Assembly: GCA_948467735.1 (NCBI GenBank)
Contig: CAOKFN010000019.1
Coordinates: forward strand, 17,540-81,539
Source: an uncultured bacterium
GTDB lineage: Bacteria; Bacillota; Clostridia; Lachnospirales; Lachnospiraceae
Direction of reading: 5' to 3'
DNA: 64,000 bases
Below the pieces are notes generated by a model, which was given only the letters and a program-made list of their open reading frames with translations, was not told where the DNA came from and did not search any database. Below are positions 48,420-57,288 of the stretch, piece after piece. The number at the start of each line of letters is the position of its first letter. Within the stretch, counting starts at the first letter, position 1. The translations under genes were made by a program, and so were the position numbers.

Positions 48420-48577
48420 TATGATTTCTTATTCATATGCATTTCTCATGCACGGCTTCTCCTTCCCGCTCCGCAGTTCTTTCCACCTTTTCAAGCGGCG
48501 CCAGCTGCAGAAAGGCAGGCTTAGGGCAGCAGCCCCAACAAGATTCCCGCAGGACAAGATAAGCCGATAGGCGAAAT

Positions 48578-48760
48578 TTAGTACCGTGGCAGAATCTGAG
48601 CGCAAAAAACAGGAAATCTTTTCGTGACTTCCTGTATATTACACATAAGCTTTTTCTTTTTATAATGTCCGATTCCCCAGCCGTATGTACTGCCATAAGG
48701 GAAAACCACTTCCTGTTCTGTACGAAACGCAGTAGTCAGCCGCCCTCCAATCTCATTTCC
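48578..48760 (-). pseudogene. Decayed gene fragment, possibly DUF3788-like
   Basis: The minus strand reads GGRLTTAFRTEQEVVFPYG, then STYGWGIGHYKKKKLMCNI, before running into the terminator hairpin and a stop. The GWGIGHYKKKKLMC pattern resembles the aromatic-basic core of DUF3788-like proteins. There is no start codon and an upstream reading frame is shifted. It is a remnant, assigned by eye. Confidence 0.35.
48604..48635 (-). terminator. Rho-independent terminator
   Basis: On the minus strand ACAGGAAGTC and GATTTCCTGT form a stem followed by TTTTTT. It would end the transcript of the GyrI-like gene. Confidence 0.75.
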
Positions 48761-48788
48761 TCATAATACCCCGCCGCAAAACCGGGAT

Positions 48789-49223
48789 TTATTTTTCTTT
48801 TATGGGAATATAATAGTCCATCTGTTCATATCCCATTATTTTTTTTGCAAGCGGTGACGTAATTATATTTCCTAATTCCAAACGTGATGTGTCGCGCTCA
48901 AATCCGTTTTCACATAGAAACTTATCTATCTCTGTGTTCATAAGCTCCCTATTTGTTTTCTGGTCTATGTCGGTCGCTGCAGCATAAAGGCCTCCTTGAA
49001 AATCTATTATTTCAAATTCGTCCGGAACATTCATTCCATCTTCATACATATACAGCCAAACAAACCCGTCTCCTGCCCAGAATAGGAAATCTTTTGGAAA
49101 CAGCCCTCTTTTTTGTGAAGATAACCATTCGTCAAAACGATTGAATTTTTCCTCTCCGAACATCCCTGTTCCGGACGAAACCATTTTACAGGGCGGCATT
49201 TCATAAATTCTTACACTTTGCAT
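48789..49223 (-). CDS. GyrI-like / AraC effector-binding domain protein
   Basis: A 144-aa stand-alone GyrI-like domain. It starts MQSVRIYEMPPCKMVSSGTG, typical of the family, has DFQGGLYAAATDIDQKT in the middle and ends MDYYIPIKEK, the usual final strand. Such domains bind small hydrophobic ligands or inhibit gyrase. It lies 72 bases downstream of the XRE/GyrI-like regulator and is probably co-transcribed, so the pair may sense one ligand. The start has GGAGG upstream. Confidence 0.8.
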   Translation of the reverse strand: MQSVRIYEMPPCKMVSSGTGMFGEEKFNRFDEWLSSQKRGLFPKDFLFWAGDGFVWLYMYEDGMNVPDEFEIIDFQGGLYAAATDIDQKTNRELMNTEIDKFLCENGFERDTSRLELGNIITSPLAKKIMGYEQMDYYIPIKEK

Positions 49224-49295
49224 TGTTATTCCTCCAATTTTCGTTCTGTCGATGACTTAATTATTATAGCTGCTCTTAAGGCACTCCTTTTAGAG

Positions 49296-50048
49296 TCACG
49301 CGCCTCTTTCTACAGGCAGATAAGCGTAACCGGAGCTGTGGTCGAATGTGTCGAACATCTCCATTTCCTGCGCTCCGTTCTGAGCCATTTTAAAATGATA
49401 GGAAGGCATAAAATGGTTTCTGATGTATGCAAAAAGCTCCCATATTTCACATTGTTCCCTGCAGACAATTCTCGAAGTTTCTTTATCCGTGTATGCCCGT
49501 ATATATAACGACGCGGGGACTTTGTAGATATCCGTGCCCGCGGGCTGATCTTCCGTCAAAACTTCTCTTACAGCGCCGTATGCGCGGCTTTGTTCGTCAA
49601 GCCAAAAATTTACGCTTAAGTTTATGTCATATATGGGCAGGACGCTTTCTTTCAGCGTGTTAAAATATGTCCTATCCTTATCTGCCGCAAGAGCGTCCAC
49701 CGCGTAATAAAAGCTGTCAATGTCCGGGAAATCCTTTGCATAAATAATTTTCCCCGCAAGTATGGTTTTGGGTTTTTCGACGATATCGAAACGTGCTCCA
49801 CAGACATGAATGGTTTCTACAATTTTCTCTGAATTTTCCATTTTGGTGTCCAATAGGCTGTCGATGGAAATGTGAAGCATTTGTGCCAACAGTATTAAAT
49901 TGTAAATGTCGGGCAGGCAGTCGCCGTTTTCCCACTTGGATACAGCCTGTTCGGAAACGCCTATTCTTAGGGCAATCTCCTTTTGAGAGTAATTCTTTCT
50001 TGTGCGAAATTCTCTTACTCTTTTTCCAAAATCATTTTGATTAAACAT
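49296..50048 (-). CDS. XRE family HTH regulator with GyrI-like C-terminal domain
   Basis: A 250-aa regulator. Residues about 8-62 are an XRE HTH (VREFRTRKNYSQKEIALRIG, then VSEQAVSKWENGDCLPDI). The rest (about 85-250) is an effector-binding GyrI-like region with ILAGKIIYAKDFPDIDSF and YDINLSVNFWLDEQ and a final DHSSGYAYLPVERG. The start 50048 has GGAGG upstream. Two inverted repeats with the core TGCCTAT...ATAGGCA lie in its leader and may be its operators. Confidence 0.85.
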   Translation of the reverse strand: MFNQNDFGKRVREFRTRKNYSQKEIALRIGVSEQAVSKWENGDCLPDIYNLILLAQMLHISIDSLLDTKMENSEKIVETIHVCGARFDIVEKPKTILAGKIIYAKDFPDIDSFYYAVDALAADKDRTYFNTLKESVLPIYDINLSVNFWLDEQSRAYGAVREVLTEDQPAGTDIYKVPASLYIRAYTDKETSRIVCREQCEIWELFAYIRNHFMPSYHFKMAQNGAQEMEMFDTFDHSSGYAYLPVERGA

Positions 50049-50114
50049 AGGATTCCTCCGTAATTTTTCATATATTTTCGCAGTCCATTTCAATTACAGA
50101 TTGATTAGCTCAAT

Positions 50115-50136
50115 CTGCCTATAAATAATAGGCAAA
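50115..50136. promoter_or_regulatory. Operator-like inverted repeat 1 upstream of the XRE regulator
   Basis: CTGCCTAT-AAATA-ATAGGCAAA: arms TGCCTAT and ATAGGCA. Confidence 0.65.
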
Positions 50137-50168
50137 TCCTCAAACAATTATCAAGATGGTATGCCTCA

Positions 50169-50193
50169 TTTGCCTATATCGAAAATAGGCAGA
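50169..50193. promoter_or_regulatory. Operator-like inverted repeat 2 upstream of the XRE regulator
   Basis: TTTGCCTAT-ATCGAAA-ATAGGCAGA: same arms TGCCTAT and ATAGGCA as site 1, about 54 bases away. Confidence 0.65.
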
Positions 50194-50385
50194 TTCAGCT
50201 GACTATCATAATAGCTTGTATTCAAATGAAAAGCAACTGTAAGTATGTTTATGAAAAATTACAGAAACTCAACCATAGGTTACGGGGCGCATCCATGGCG
50301 GAATAACCGATGGTTCCTGTAAGAAGCTCCGGCTTTTTGCAAAGCAGTCTCGGGCAGAATCCCATTGGGCCTCCCCACAAGATAA

Positions 50386-51723
50386 TCACCGGAAGTCATT
50401 TTTCCCGTCCAAAAAATCCTTCAGCCAGTCCAAGAAATCCATCCCCTTTCCATAGGGCGCAATCCCCACATCGGTCATTTCCCACACCTCCCCCTTGGCC
50501 CCGCCGCAGACAATGAGGCGGAAAGACCTGCCGCAGCCGCAGTCCATCAGCTCAATCTGCCCATTTTCCACGGCGGCGCCAATTTTCCTATCGTCGGCGC
50601 TGTCGTCATCCTCCCAGCACCAGCCCTCCCGGTGGGCGAACCGCTTTTTGACGCCCGACGGGTCATAGCGCACCTCGCCCAAAGGCGGCAGCCTGTACCG
50701 GAAATCCCCGGCCGAAACCTCGAACCCGTCGCCGATTTTCGTCAAAAAAGCCGCATACTCCTTGGGCAGCTTTGCGCCGGACTTCTCCTGAAAATCCGCG
50801 ATATCCTCCCGCTTTAAAGGCGGCCGCGGAACAATCCCCAGCTTGTCCAGCCGTTCCTTGATCTCGTCAACGGCAGTCTTCATCTCCGCGGCGGACTTCC
50901 CCGCTTTTTTGATTCCTAATTTCTTCCTCTCGATATTCAGGATGCTTTCCCGGCCCTGAAAAGCGGACAGATCCACCACCTTGGTGCCGCGCAGGTTTAG
51001 GACATTGAGTTTGGGCAGAGCGGCCAAAGAGGACACATCCTCCACCGCCGTACCGGAAAGCCCGATGGTTTCAAGCGTGGGGACTGCGGCCAAAGGGGAT
51101 GCGTCCGTCACCGGAGTATTGCTCAGAAGGATCCATTTCAGGCCGGGATGCCCCGCCAAAGGCGTCAGATCCCGGACAGCGGTTCTGGAAGCGTTCAACT
51201 CCTCCAAGCAGGGACAGGAAGCCAAGGGGGACAGGCTGTTTAAGCCGGGATTGTCCCCGATTTCCAGCCTTTCCAGACTCCGCAGGCCGCGCAGGCCCTC
51301 CAAGCTGTCAATCTGCGAGAGAATCACGCATCTCAGCTTGGGCAGACCGGACAGCTTCGGGATGCTGCTGACGGATCTTGTGCGCAGGCACAGAAACCAC
51401 AATTCCCGCAGGGGAGTGAGGTCGCAGGGCAGGATATCCGGCCCGCCGCTGATAGTGATTTCCTGTAGAGTGGAAATCCGGGCCAGCGGCGAGATATCCC
51501 GCACCTCGCATTGATAAAGGGTTATTGTTTCCAGTCCCGCCAGCTTTGCCAAGGGGGAAATATCCGTCAGCGGCGGACGGAATTTGTCGGCAAAATAGTG
51601 AAATACATACCGCGTGTCACTGTGAATACAGGTCTTATAAATCATTTCCGGCGCGGCGCCGTTGCGCCGGGCCATCTCCTCGAATACCTCCCGCTCCAGC
51701 GCCGTCAAATTTTCTTCTTTCAT
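50386..51723 (-). CDS. Leucine-rich repeat protein with C-terminal SUKH domain
   Basis: A 445-aa fusion. Residues about 50-280 are leucine-rich repeats of about 22 residues (LTDISPLAKLAGLETITLY, VRDLTPLAGHPGLKWILLS, VEDVSSLAALPKLNVLNLR and similar). Residues about 300-445 are a SUKH domain: FQEKSGAKLPKEYAAFLTKIGDG (in parts), WCWEDDDSADD, FRLIVCGGAKGEVWEMTDVG and DFLDWLKDFLDG. The SUKH part is very like the protein at 36233-36796. No signal peptide is seen, so it is probably cytoplasmic. The LRR may recognise a protein partner. The start has GGAGAG upstream. Confidence 0.85.
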   Translation of the reverse strand: MKEENLTALEREVFEEMARRNGAAPEMIYKTCIHSDTRYVFHYFADKFRPPLTDISPLAKLAGLETITLYQCEVRDISPLARISTLQEITISGGPDILPCDLTPLRELWFLCLRTRSVSSIPKLSGLPKLRCVILSQIDSLEGLRGLRSLERLEIGDNPGLNSLSPLASCPCLEELNASRTAVRDLTPLAGHPGLKWILLSNTPVTDASPLAAVPTLETIGLSGTAVEDVSSLAALPKLNVLNLRGTKVVDLSAFQGRESILNIERKKLGIKKAGKSAAEMKTAVDEIKERLDKLGIVPRPPLKREDIADFQEKSGAKLPKEYAAFLTKIGDGFEVSAGDFRYRLPPLGEVRYDPSGVKKRFAHREGWCWEDDDSADDRKIGAAVENGQIELMDCGCGRSFRLIVCGGAKGEVWEMTDVGIAPYGKGMDFLDWLKDFLDGKNDFR

Positions 51724-51754
51724 GTCCCTATCTCTCCTTATGCTGAATTTTCAT

Positions 51755-51894
51755 GATAAAAATGCCATCCCTGTTGTTTATGTTCAAAATGCTTATCCCT
51801 GCTGTCCATACGAAAAATACTTGTCCCTATTGTTTATGCTCAAAATACTTTTCCCTATCGTTTATGATATAAATACTTATCCCTGCTGCTTCAT
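51755..51894. repeat. Five ~28-bp tandem repeats at the 3' end of the histidine-kinase gene
   Basis: Imperfect units of 27-29 bp with consensus ATAAACAA-AGGGATAAGTATTTT-(GA)C on the minus strand. The unit at the left edge of the array overlaps the last codons and stop (MKQQG-stop) of the histidine kinase. There are no spacers, so it is not a CRISPR array. Confidence 0.85.
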
Positions 51895-53358
51895 AAGCAT
51901 AACGCTCAACACAAATTCCCGGCCATCCTGCATAATATCGATATCCCCATGATATTTCTTCGCCGCTTTTTTGATGCTGGCAATCCCAAAGCCATGTCCG
52001 GCTTCCTTCTTTGTCGTTATGGGCAGGCCGCTCTCCTCGTCCATATCCCGCCATCCCGCGGCGCTGTTTTTGACTTCTATCATCCATGCATTCCTCGTCT
52101 GGTACGACCGCACGGATACAAACGCGTCTTCGCACTCTTCCGCCGCCTCCATGGCATTATTCAAAGCATTATTCAATATAATGCTGACGTCAAAGGCCTC
52201 CACCCCCGCTTTTTCCGGATAATGGAATTCATATTGGAAGGCAATCCCTTTCTTCTCCGCCTCCTTATACTTTTCCATCAATATCACATCCGTCACCGGA
52301 TTGCCGCTTCGGATTTCAAAAGTTATCTCCTCCACCCGCGCCCTCAGCTGCGCCATATATTTCCCGGCTTCCGCGGATCTGTTCACCCCCTTAAGACTTT
52401 CATGGGCGCTTTCTTTCCATCTGTCGGCTTCCTCTGCCTCACCGCCCTCTTCCCTCTCTTTTATGCCGTTCCCATACAGGCTTTCCAGCACCATGACATG
52501 ATTTGCCATATCGTGCTTGAGGCTGCGGATGTCCCCATACAGTCTCTCCACCTCCTCCATATGCCTCTTCATATCCTCCCTCTGCCTCGACAGCACCGCG
52601 TCCTCCTTCTCCCTGCGCTGTCCGTCCTTGATATGCCGATAGGAAATTATCACCGTCAGCAGCGCCGCAAAAGATACCGCCATATACAGCGCCCGAAACC
52701 AGATATATTCCCCATGGACGTCCTCCATATCCTGCCCCAGATCCGTTCTATATATATTGACAAAATAGCTGATGATCCAATACCCCGCCATCACCGACAT
52801 GGAAGGCGCAAGCAGAAGCACAAACTCTCCTTTTGTCATGTTTTCCCTTTTATAACGATAGTTTTGATGGAGCACCCAAATCAAAAATGCCTTTACGAAC
52901 ACATTCATTGTCACAAACACAATTTCCATGATCACCCATAGAACAAACTGCAGCGCATCCCTCTCCGCTATGAAAGGCCTCATGACCAGCATATGATATA
53001 CCGAACTCCACGGCCCTAAAATCACTCCCCACGCAATCCATTCCAGCAGGTAAAAAGTAAGCGCCAGAAACAGCTTCTGTTTTGTATTTCTTCTGTCAAT
53101 CCAATACATGACGATGAAAACCGACAGCACTCCGATTCCGCCGCAGATCTTATTGTCCATTTCAAGAGGGCAGAATTTCAGTACCAGCATCACAAGCGCA
53201 TAGGTGACGCCCACAATTTCCGTCCTCTGATTCCCCGGCAGAAAAGGCTTTGCAAAACGCCAAAAAAGGCAGCCAGTCATGCAGATTTCCAAGACGCCCC
53301 CCGCTGCTGCCACCATATCCGCGTATACTTCCCAATTCACCATGTCCGAAAGCCCCAT
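51877..53358 (-). CDS. Sensor histidine kinase, GHKL (AgrC-like) type
   Basis: A 493-aa membrane kinase. About six to seven hydrophobic helices fill residues 15-235, then a linker and the phospho-acceptor SLKHDMANHVMVLE (His about 290) and the ATPase with NNALNNAMEAAEE and GHGFGIASIKKAA. This is the AgrC/quorum-sensing type plan, probably responding to a peptide or membrane signal. It overlaps the LytTR gene by 22 bases; the start may be ATG 53358 or 53343. Its last codons lie in a repeat array. No peptide gene or AgrB-like protease is seen next to it. Confidence 0.88.
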   Translation of the reverse strand: MGLSDMVNWEVYADMVAAAGGVLEICMTGCLFWRFAKPFLPGNQRTEIVGVTYALVMLVLKFCPLEMDNKICGGIGVLSVFIVMYWIDRRNTKQKLFLALTFYLLEWIAWGVILGPWSSVYHMLVMRPFIAERDALQFVLWVIMEIVFVTMNVFVKAFLIWVLHQNYRYKRENMTKGEFVLLLAPSMSVMAGYWIISYFVNIYRTDLGQDMEDVHGEYIWFRALYMAVSFAALLTVIISYRHIKDGQRREKEDAVLSRQREDMKRHMEEVERLYGDIRSLKHDMANHVMVLESLYGNGIKEREEGGEAEEADRWKESAHESLKGVNRSAEAGKYMAQLRARVEEITFEIRSGNPVTDVILMEKYKEAEKKGIAFQYEFHYPEKAGVEAFDVSIILNNALNNAMEAAEECEDAFVSVRSYQTRNAWMIEVKNSAAGWRDMDEESGLPITTKKEAGHGFGIASIKKAAKKYHGDIDIMQDGREFVLSVMLMKQQG

Positions 53359-54068
53359 CCCGCCTTTTGATTGTATCTCATAAACTTCTTTACAAATTCC
53401 GGATAATTATTCTTTGCCAGAAGCGCTTTCCCTTTTTCCATCCAGATCGTGGAAGCGTCGTACTTTACCACATATTTAAAATGGACCAGATACGCCCTGT
53501 GGGTTCGGAAAAAATCCTCCCCGGCCTGCTGCGCCAGCTCCGAAAGCTTCCCGTAATATTCAATATCCTCCTCCATCTTGTGTATGACCACTTTCCTGTT
53601 AAATACTTCCGCATATACAATATCCTCCAGCGACACCTTGATATGAGCGCCGCCGGACATGACCATCAAATACCTTTCCCCCGGCCGCCCCGTGAGGCCG
53701 CCTTCCGTCAGCTCCCGATAACGCTCCGCCGCGGCGGAAAGCACGGATTTGAACTTTTCTTCGGAAATCGGTTTTACCAAATAATGAAAAGCTCCCACGT
53801 CAAAGGCCTGAAAGACATACTCCTCCATGGCGGTGAGGAAAATCAGAATGGTTCTCCTGTTTCTTCTCCTCAATTTCTTTGCGGCCTCCATGCCTCCCAT
53901 GCCCGGCATTTTCACATCCAGAAATAAGATATCCGGCTCCCCGTCCGCCGCCAGCAGCTCCTCCCCCGAGGGAAACTGCCGAATCTCCGCTTCGGGATAA
54001 AGCCCCCGCACCTTATCCGCCAGCATACGCCTCACGCTTTCCTCATCATCGCAAATTCCAATACGCAT
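53337..54068 (-). CDS. LytTR family response regulator
   Basis: A 243-aa regulator. The receiver (residues 1-120) has MRIGICDDEESV and the phospho-acceptor Asp in ILFLDVKMPGMGG, with a VKPISEEKF end. The LytTR DNA-binding domain is residues about 140-235 (FRTHRAYLVHFKYV and the ending KFMRYNQ). The partner kinase overlaps downstream. The start has AGGAGAGGAAG upstream. The target genes are unknown. Confidence 0.92.
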   Translation of the reverse strand: MRIGICDDEESVRRMLADKVRGLYPEAEIRQFPSGEELLAADGEPDILFLDVKMPGMGGMEAAKKLRRRNRRTILIFLTAMEEYVFQAFDVGAFHYLVKPISEEKFKSVLSAAAERYRELTEGGLTGRPGERYLMVMSGGAHIKVSLEDIVYAEVFNRKVVIHKMEEDIEYYGKLSELAQQAGEDFFRTHRAYLVHFKYVVKYDASTIWMEKGKALLAKNNYPEFVKKFMRYNQKAGWGFRTW

Positions 54069-54152
54069 GATTCTTCCTCTCCTTTATGCCAATATCGGAA
54101 TCGTTATCGGTTTATGTTACCCCAAATGTTGTGAAACAAACATATTCTGTTG

Positions 54153-54178
54153 TAAAAAAGCGCCGCAAAGCGGCACTT
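54153..54178 (-). terminator. Rho-independent terminator of the GT28 gene
   Basis: On the minus strand GTGCCGC-TTT-GCGGCGC followed by TTTTTT, directly after the stop at 54177. Confidence 0.85.
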
Positions 54179-55346
54179 AAAAAACCTTCGCACACTTCCA
54201 TCTGCCGCCGGCTTTTCGTGAATCCAAAGACGAATCCCAAATAAGCCTTTCCGCAAGCTCACAGATCCGCCCGGCGGCATTTTTACTGATATGCCTGCGC
54301 TGGCACTCCACCATTTCGGCGCAGACCCTCTCCTGACGCAGTAATTCAAAGGCAGCCTCCGCGCCCCTCTCCGTTACCTCACAGGCCCGGCTCATCCCAT
54401 GCTCCTGAAAAAACCGGGCGTTAAAGGTCTCGCACCCCGGAATGGGGGGCATATGCAGCAAAGGAATTCCGCACACAGCGGCCTCGGTGGATGAAAGTCC
54501 GCCGGGTTTTGTAATATACAAATCGCTGGCCTTGAGATAATCTGCCATCCGTTCCGTATGGCCGATCACCATAGCCTGCTCTCCAAATCGATTTTCCAGC
54601 TTTCCATACAGTTCCTGATTGTTCCCGCACACCACAATCAGCCCGACTTCCCTGTCTTCCTCCCTCCGGGCCAACAGCAGTCCCAAGAGCTTTTCAATCT
54701 GCCCCGCGCCGATACTGCCTCCTGCTATGAGGATATACTTTTTGTCCGCCGCCAGCCCCATGCGCCGCCTAAGACCCTCTCTATTTTCTTCCTGTCCAAA
54801 TCCGGCATCCACAGGAATGCCGTAAGGATAAATCCTCTCTTCCGGAATGCCTCTGCGGGAAAAATCATACGCCGCTTCCGCCGCGGGCACCGCATAAGCG
54901 TCGCATTCCGTCTCTTCCGTAAACGGAATGCAGCAGTAATCCGTGGCAATATACAATGTCTTCGGGATTTCCATGCCCCGGCGCCTCATATTGGTCATTA
55001 TCTCGGCGGGAAACAAATGGGACATGATCACAATGTCAAAATGATTTTCCTCCAAATACTTCTCCATGCTGGGAATCATGCCCCGATTGGCATAATAAAC
55101 CGGGGAGCGAAAGGGCAGCTTCCGATACCATTCCCCGGCCCGGTACAGGGCTCCGAACGCTCGGGGTGCCCTCCGGGCCGTGGTTATGTATGTTTCGTCT
55201 ATCCGCCCGGCAAGGCGGTCGCTGTGCAGAGTATAGGGATTCATCATCACCGCATGATGATTTCTCCGGCCCAGCTCTTCCATCATGGCTTTTGCGGCGG
55301 AATTATGGCCGCCTCCCGTTCCGCAGGAAAGAATCAATGCTTCCAT
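54177..55346 (-). CDS. Glycolipid glycosyltransferase, GT28 (MGDG synthase/UgtP-like)
   Basis: A 389-aa glycosyltransferase. The N-terminal acceptor-binding motif is LSCGTGGGHNSAAKAMM (residues about 7-23); the C-terminal donor-binding region has ILIAGGSIGAGQIEKLLG and the GT28 loop KPGGLSSTEAAVCGIPLL. It would transfer a sugar to diacylglycerol or a related lipid at the membrane. It overlaps plsY by 13 bases, joining membrane-lipid synthesis steps. The start has GGAGG about 10 bases upstream. Exact sugar donor and lipid product are unknown. Confidence 0.85.
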   Translation of the reverse strand: MEALILSCGTGGGHNSAAKAMMEELGRRNHHAVMMNPYTLHSDRLAGRIDETYITTARRAPRAFGALYRAGEWYRKLPFRSPVYYANRGMIPSMEKYLEENHFDIVIMSHLFPAEIMTNMRRRGMEIPKTLYIATDYCCIPFTEETECDAYAVPAAEAAYDFSRRGIPEERIYPYGIPVDAGFGQEENREGLRRRMGLAADKKYILIAGGSIGAGQIEKLLGLLLARREEDREVGLIVVCGNNQELYGKLENRFGEQAMVIGHTERMADYLKASDLYITKPGGLSSTEAAVCGIPLLHMPPIPGCETFNARFFQEHGMSRACEVTERGAEAAFELLRQERVCAEMVECQRRHISKNAAGRICELAERLIWDSSLDSRKAGGRWKCAKVF

Positions 55347-55951
55347 AACGGCTTTACCTCCATTTCCCGCTTCTCCTCATTGCTGAGCAGCAGTCTCCCG
55401 CAGACTGTCACCGTAATCACAAAGAACCCTGTCTTCACGGCTTTCCCGTCTCCGATACAGAGAATCGCCCCAAGGGAGCACAAATACGCCGCAAAGGTGC
55501 GGTAAAAATGAGGCGTCACCCGCAGTATCACGGAAAAAAATATAAAAAACACCGCCAGCACCACAACAGGCTGCCAATACGGCAGAAGTCCCAGCAGACA
55601 GCCGAATGTCACCGCAATCCCCTTGCCGCCCTTGAACCCGTAAAATACAGGAAAGGCATGCCCCACCACCGGCGCCGCCATCACAAGGGCATACCAGAAC
55701 ACGGCAGGCTGCTTTGGCATTTCCTCCTGCACAAACAAAAATACCGGCAGAAATCCCTTGCATAAATCCCCTGTCAAGGTCAAGAATCCGCACCAGAACC
55801 CGCCGTATAAAAACGCGTTCGCCGTCCCCGGATTTCGATCCCTGCTTTGTTCAAGCATCCCTTCCTTCCGAAACAGTTTAGAAAAAATCTTCGCATACAG
55901 CACGCTTCCCGAAAGATAGCCCAGAATCACGTACACTGCCATCTCCGTCAT
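55334..55951 (-). CDS. plsY: Glycerol-3-phosphate acyltransferase PlsY
   Basis: A 205-aa polytopic membrane acyltransferase (about 5 helices) that uses acyl-phosphate to acylate glycerol-3-phosphate, the first step of phospholipid synthesis. Motifs: YLSGSVLYAKI, DRNPGTANAFLYGG, GHAFPVFYGFKGGKGIAVTF. It is translationally linked with the GT28 gene by a 13-base overlap. The start has GAGGAGGGATGATTT upstream. Confidence 0.95.
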   Translation of the reverse strand: MTEMAVYVILGYLSGSVLYAKIFSKLFRKEGMLEQSRDRNPGTANAFLYGGFWCGFLTLTGDLCKGFLPVFLFVQEEMPKQPAVFWYALVMAAPVVGHAFPVFYGFKGGKGIAVTFGCLLGLLPYWQPVVVLAVFFIFFSVILRVTPHFYRTFAAYLCSLGAILCIGDGKAVKTGFFVITVTVCGRLLLSNEEKREMEVKPLWKH

Positions 55952-56190
55952 AAATCATCCCTCCTCCGCGACGGGCCAAGCCAGCCTTAAGGCTCCACAG
56001 CCCAGAACATGTGACGACTGCAAAACTCCCTTGAACATGCAGCCGCCGAAACTATATGTTATACTGACGGCCGCTAAAATCTGCCGAGCAGACTCACGGG
56101 CGAAAACTCCATGAATCGACGGCATACTTTACCGCTCATGAGTATATATGGGGAAATTTATCACAGAAATATAAACTGAAACGAAACACA

Positions 56191-57288
56191 CTATATGGCC
56201 GCTTTTTTGGGAAGCTCCACCACAAAAGTCGTAATCCCGTCCTCACTGCGGGCACGAACCGACCCCCGATGCAGTTCCACCACACGCTTCACAATCGCCA
56301 GACCGACTCCGTTTCCCTCGCTGCTGTGGGATTCGTCCGCCTGATAAAACTTATGAAAAATTTTATTTCCGGCCTCTATCGGAATCTCCACGCCGCAGTC
56401 GGCCACGGAAACGGCAAGACTGTCTCCCCTGTCCGCAATGTGAATCTCAATCAGCCCCTTTTCCTTGGAAAACTTTATGGCATTGTCAATCAGGTTAATC
56501 CAGACCTGTTTTAACAGCTCCTCTCCCGCCTGAATCTGCTGCTCCTCAAAATCAAGCTCCCATTCCAAGCCCTTCCGGGCCCATTTCTGCTCCAAGAGCA
56601 GAATGCAGGAACGAATCTGTTCCGAAAGATTAAATTCGGACACATCCGTCAAAATCGCTTGATTTTCAATCCGGGTCAAATTCAGAATATTCGTCGCGAT
56701 AGAAGACAGCCGCATGGATTCCGCTTCGATGACGTCCAGATATTCCATCCGCTGTTCTTCCGTCAGATTCCCCCGTTTCAGCATTCTGGCAAATCCCGCA
56801 ATAGAAACGATGGGTGTCTTAAATTCATGGGAAAAATTGTTGATAAAATCATTCCGCAGCACCTCCGTACTCCCCAGCTCCTCCGCCATTTTATTAAAGC
56901 TGTCCGTCAAATCCTCAAAGGTAGGATAACTGGCAAGAATCCTGCCAAACTTAAGACGCGCCTGAAAATCCCCGGAAGAAAGCCGGTTCATCTGATGAAT
57001 CAGATTATTGACCGGCTTCAGCGGTATGGCCGCGGCGGTAAACGCAATGACCAGCCCCGCAAAGATATCCACCAGCGCCACCAGCAGAATCACCCGCCCG
57101 GTGTTCACGCTTCCGGTATTCAGGCTTCCAATCCACTCTATTGTGACAACCTTTGTCTGTACAAGCAGAAACAATACCAGCAGCGCAAATAAAACCGTCG
57201 CGAACTGGATACCGAAAAGCACTGCAAACACCAGCAGGCCCAAGGCGAAATTATGCTTGTTTTTGTGTTTCTCCTTCCGCTTTTTCAT
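56191..57288 (-). CDS. Sensor histidine kinase, HAMP/HisKA type
   Basis: A 365-aa kinase. Two membrane helices (residues about 14-43 and 66-88) with a very short extracytoplasmic loop, a HAMP-like linker (PVNNLIHQMNRLSSGDF), then HisKA with NNFSHEFKTPIVSIAGF (His about 154) and HATPase motifs NLIDNAIKFSKE and GNGVGLAIVKRVVE. The tiny loop suggests it senses an intramembrane or envelope signal. It overlaps the upstream OmpR-type gene by ATGA. Confidence 0.92.
   Translation of the reverse strand: MKKRKEKHKNKHNFALGLLVFAVLFGIQFATVLFALLVLFLLVQTKVVTIEWIGSLNTGSVNTGRVILLVALVDIFAGLVIAFTAAAIPLKPVNNLIHQMNRLSSGDFQARLKFGRILASYPTFEDLTDSFNKMAEELGSTEVLRNDFINNFSHEFKTPIVSIAGFARMLKRGNLTEEQRMEYLDVIEAESMRLSSIATNILNLTRIENQAILTDVSEFNLSEQIRSCILLLEQKWARKGLEWELDFEEQQIQAGEELLKQVWINLIDNAIKFSKEKGLIEIHIADRGDSLAVSVADCGVEIPIEAGNKIFHKFYQADESHSSEGNGVGLAIVKRVVELHRGSVRARSEDGITTFVVELPKKAAI

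Larger units (their letters stand above)
48318..48788. other. hisS upstream region
   Basis: About 470 bases. It holds the hisS promoter (48391-48419), a gene remnant (48578-48760) and a terminator (48604-48635). No T-box motif was found before hisS. Confidence 0.6.
50049..50385. other. Intergenic region with two inverted repeats
   Basis: About 340 bases between the XRE gene and the LRR gene's stop. It contains the operator-like repeats listed separately; otherwise nothing was recognised. Confidence 0.5.

Noticed and set aside
48433..48696. 87-aa minus-strand frame upstream of hisS
   Set aside because: Composition and frame do not match a known family, it lacks a start signal, and overlaps the gene remnant and terminator.
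48420..48788. T-box upstream of hisS
   Set aside because: No AGGTGGNACCGCG motif or antiterminator was found before hisS.
51755..51894. Possible CRISPR array
   Set aside because: The 28-bp units are directly adjacent with no unique spacers and are imperfect, so it is a tandem repeat.
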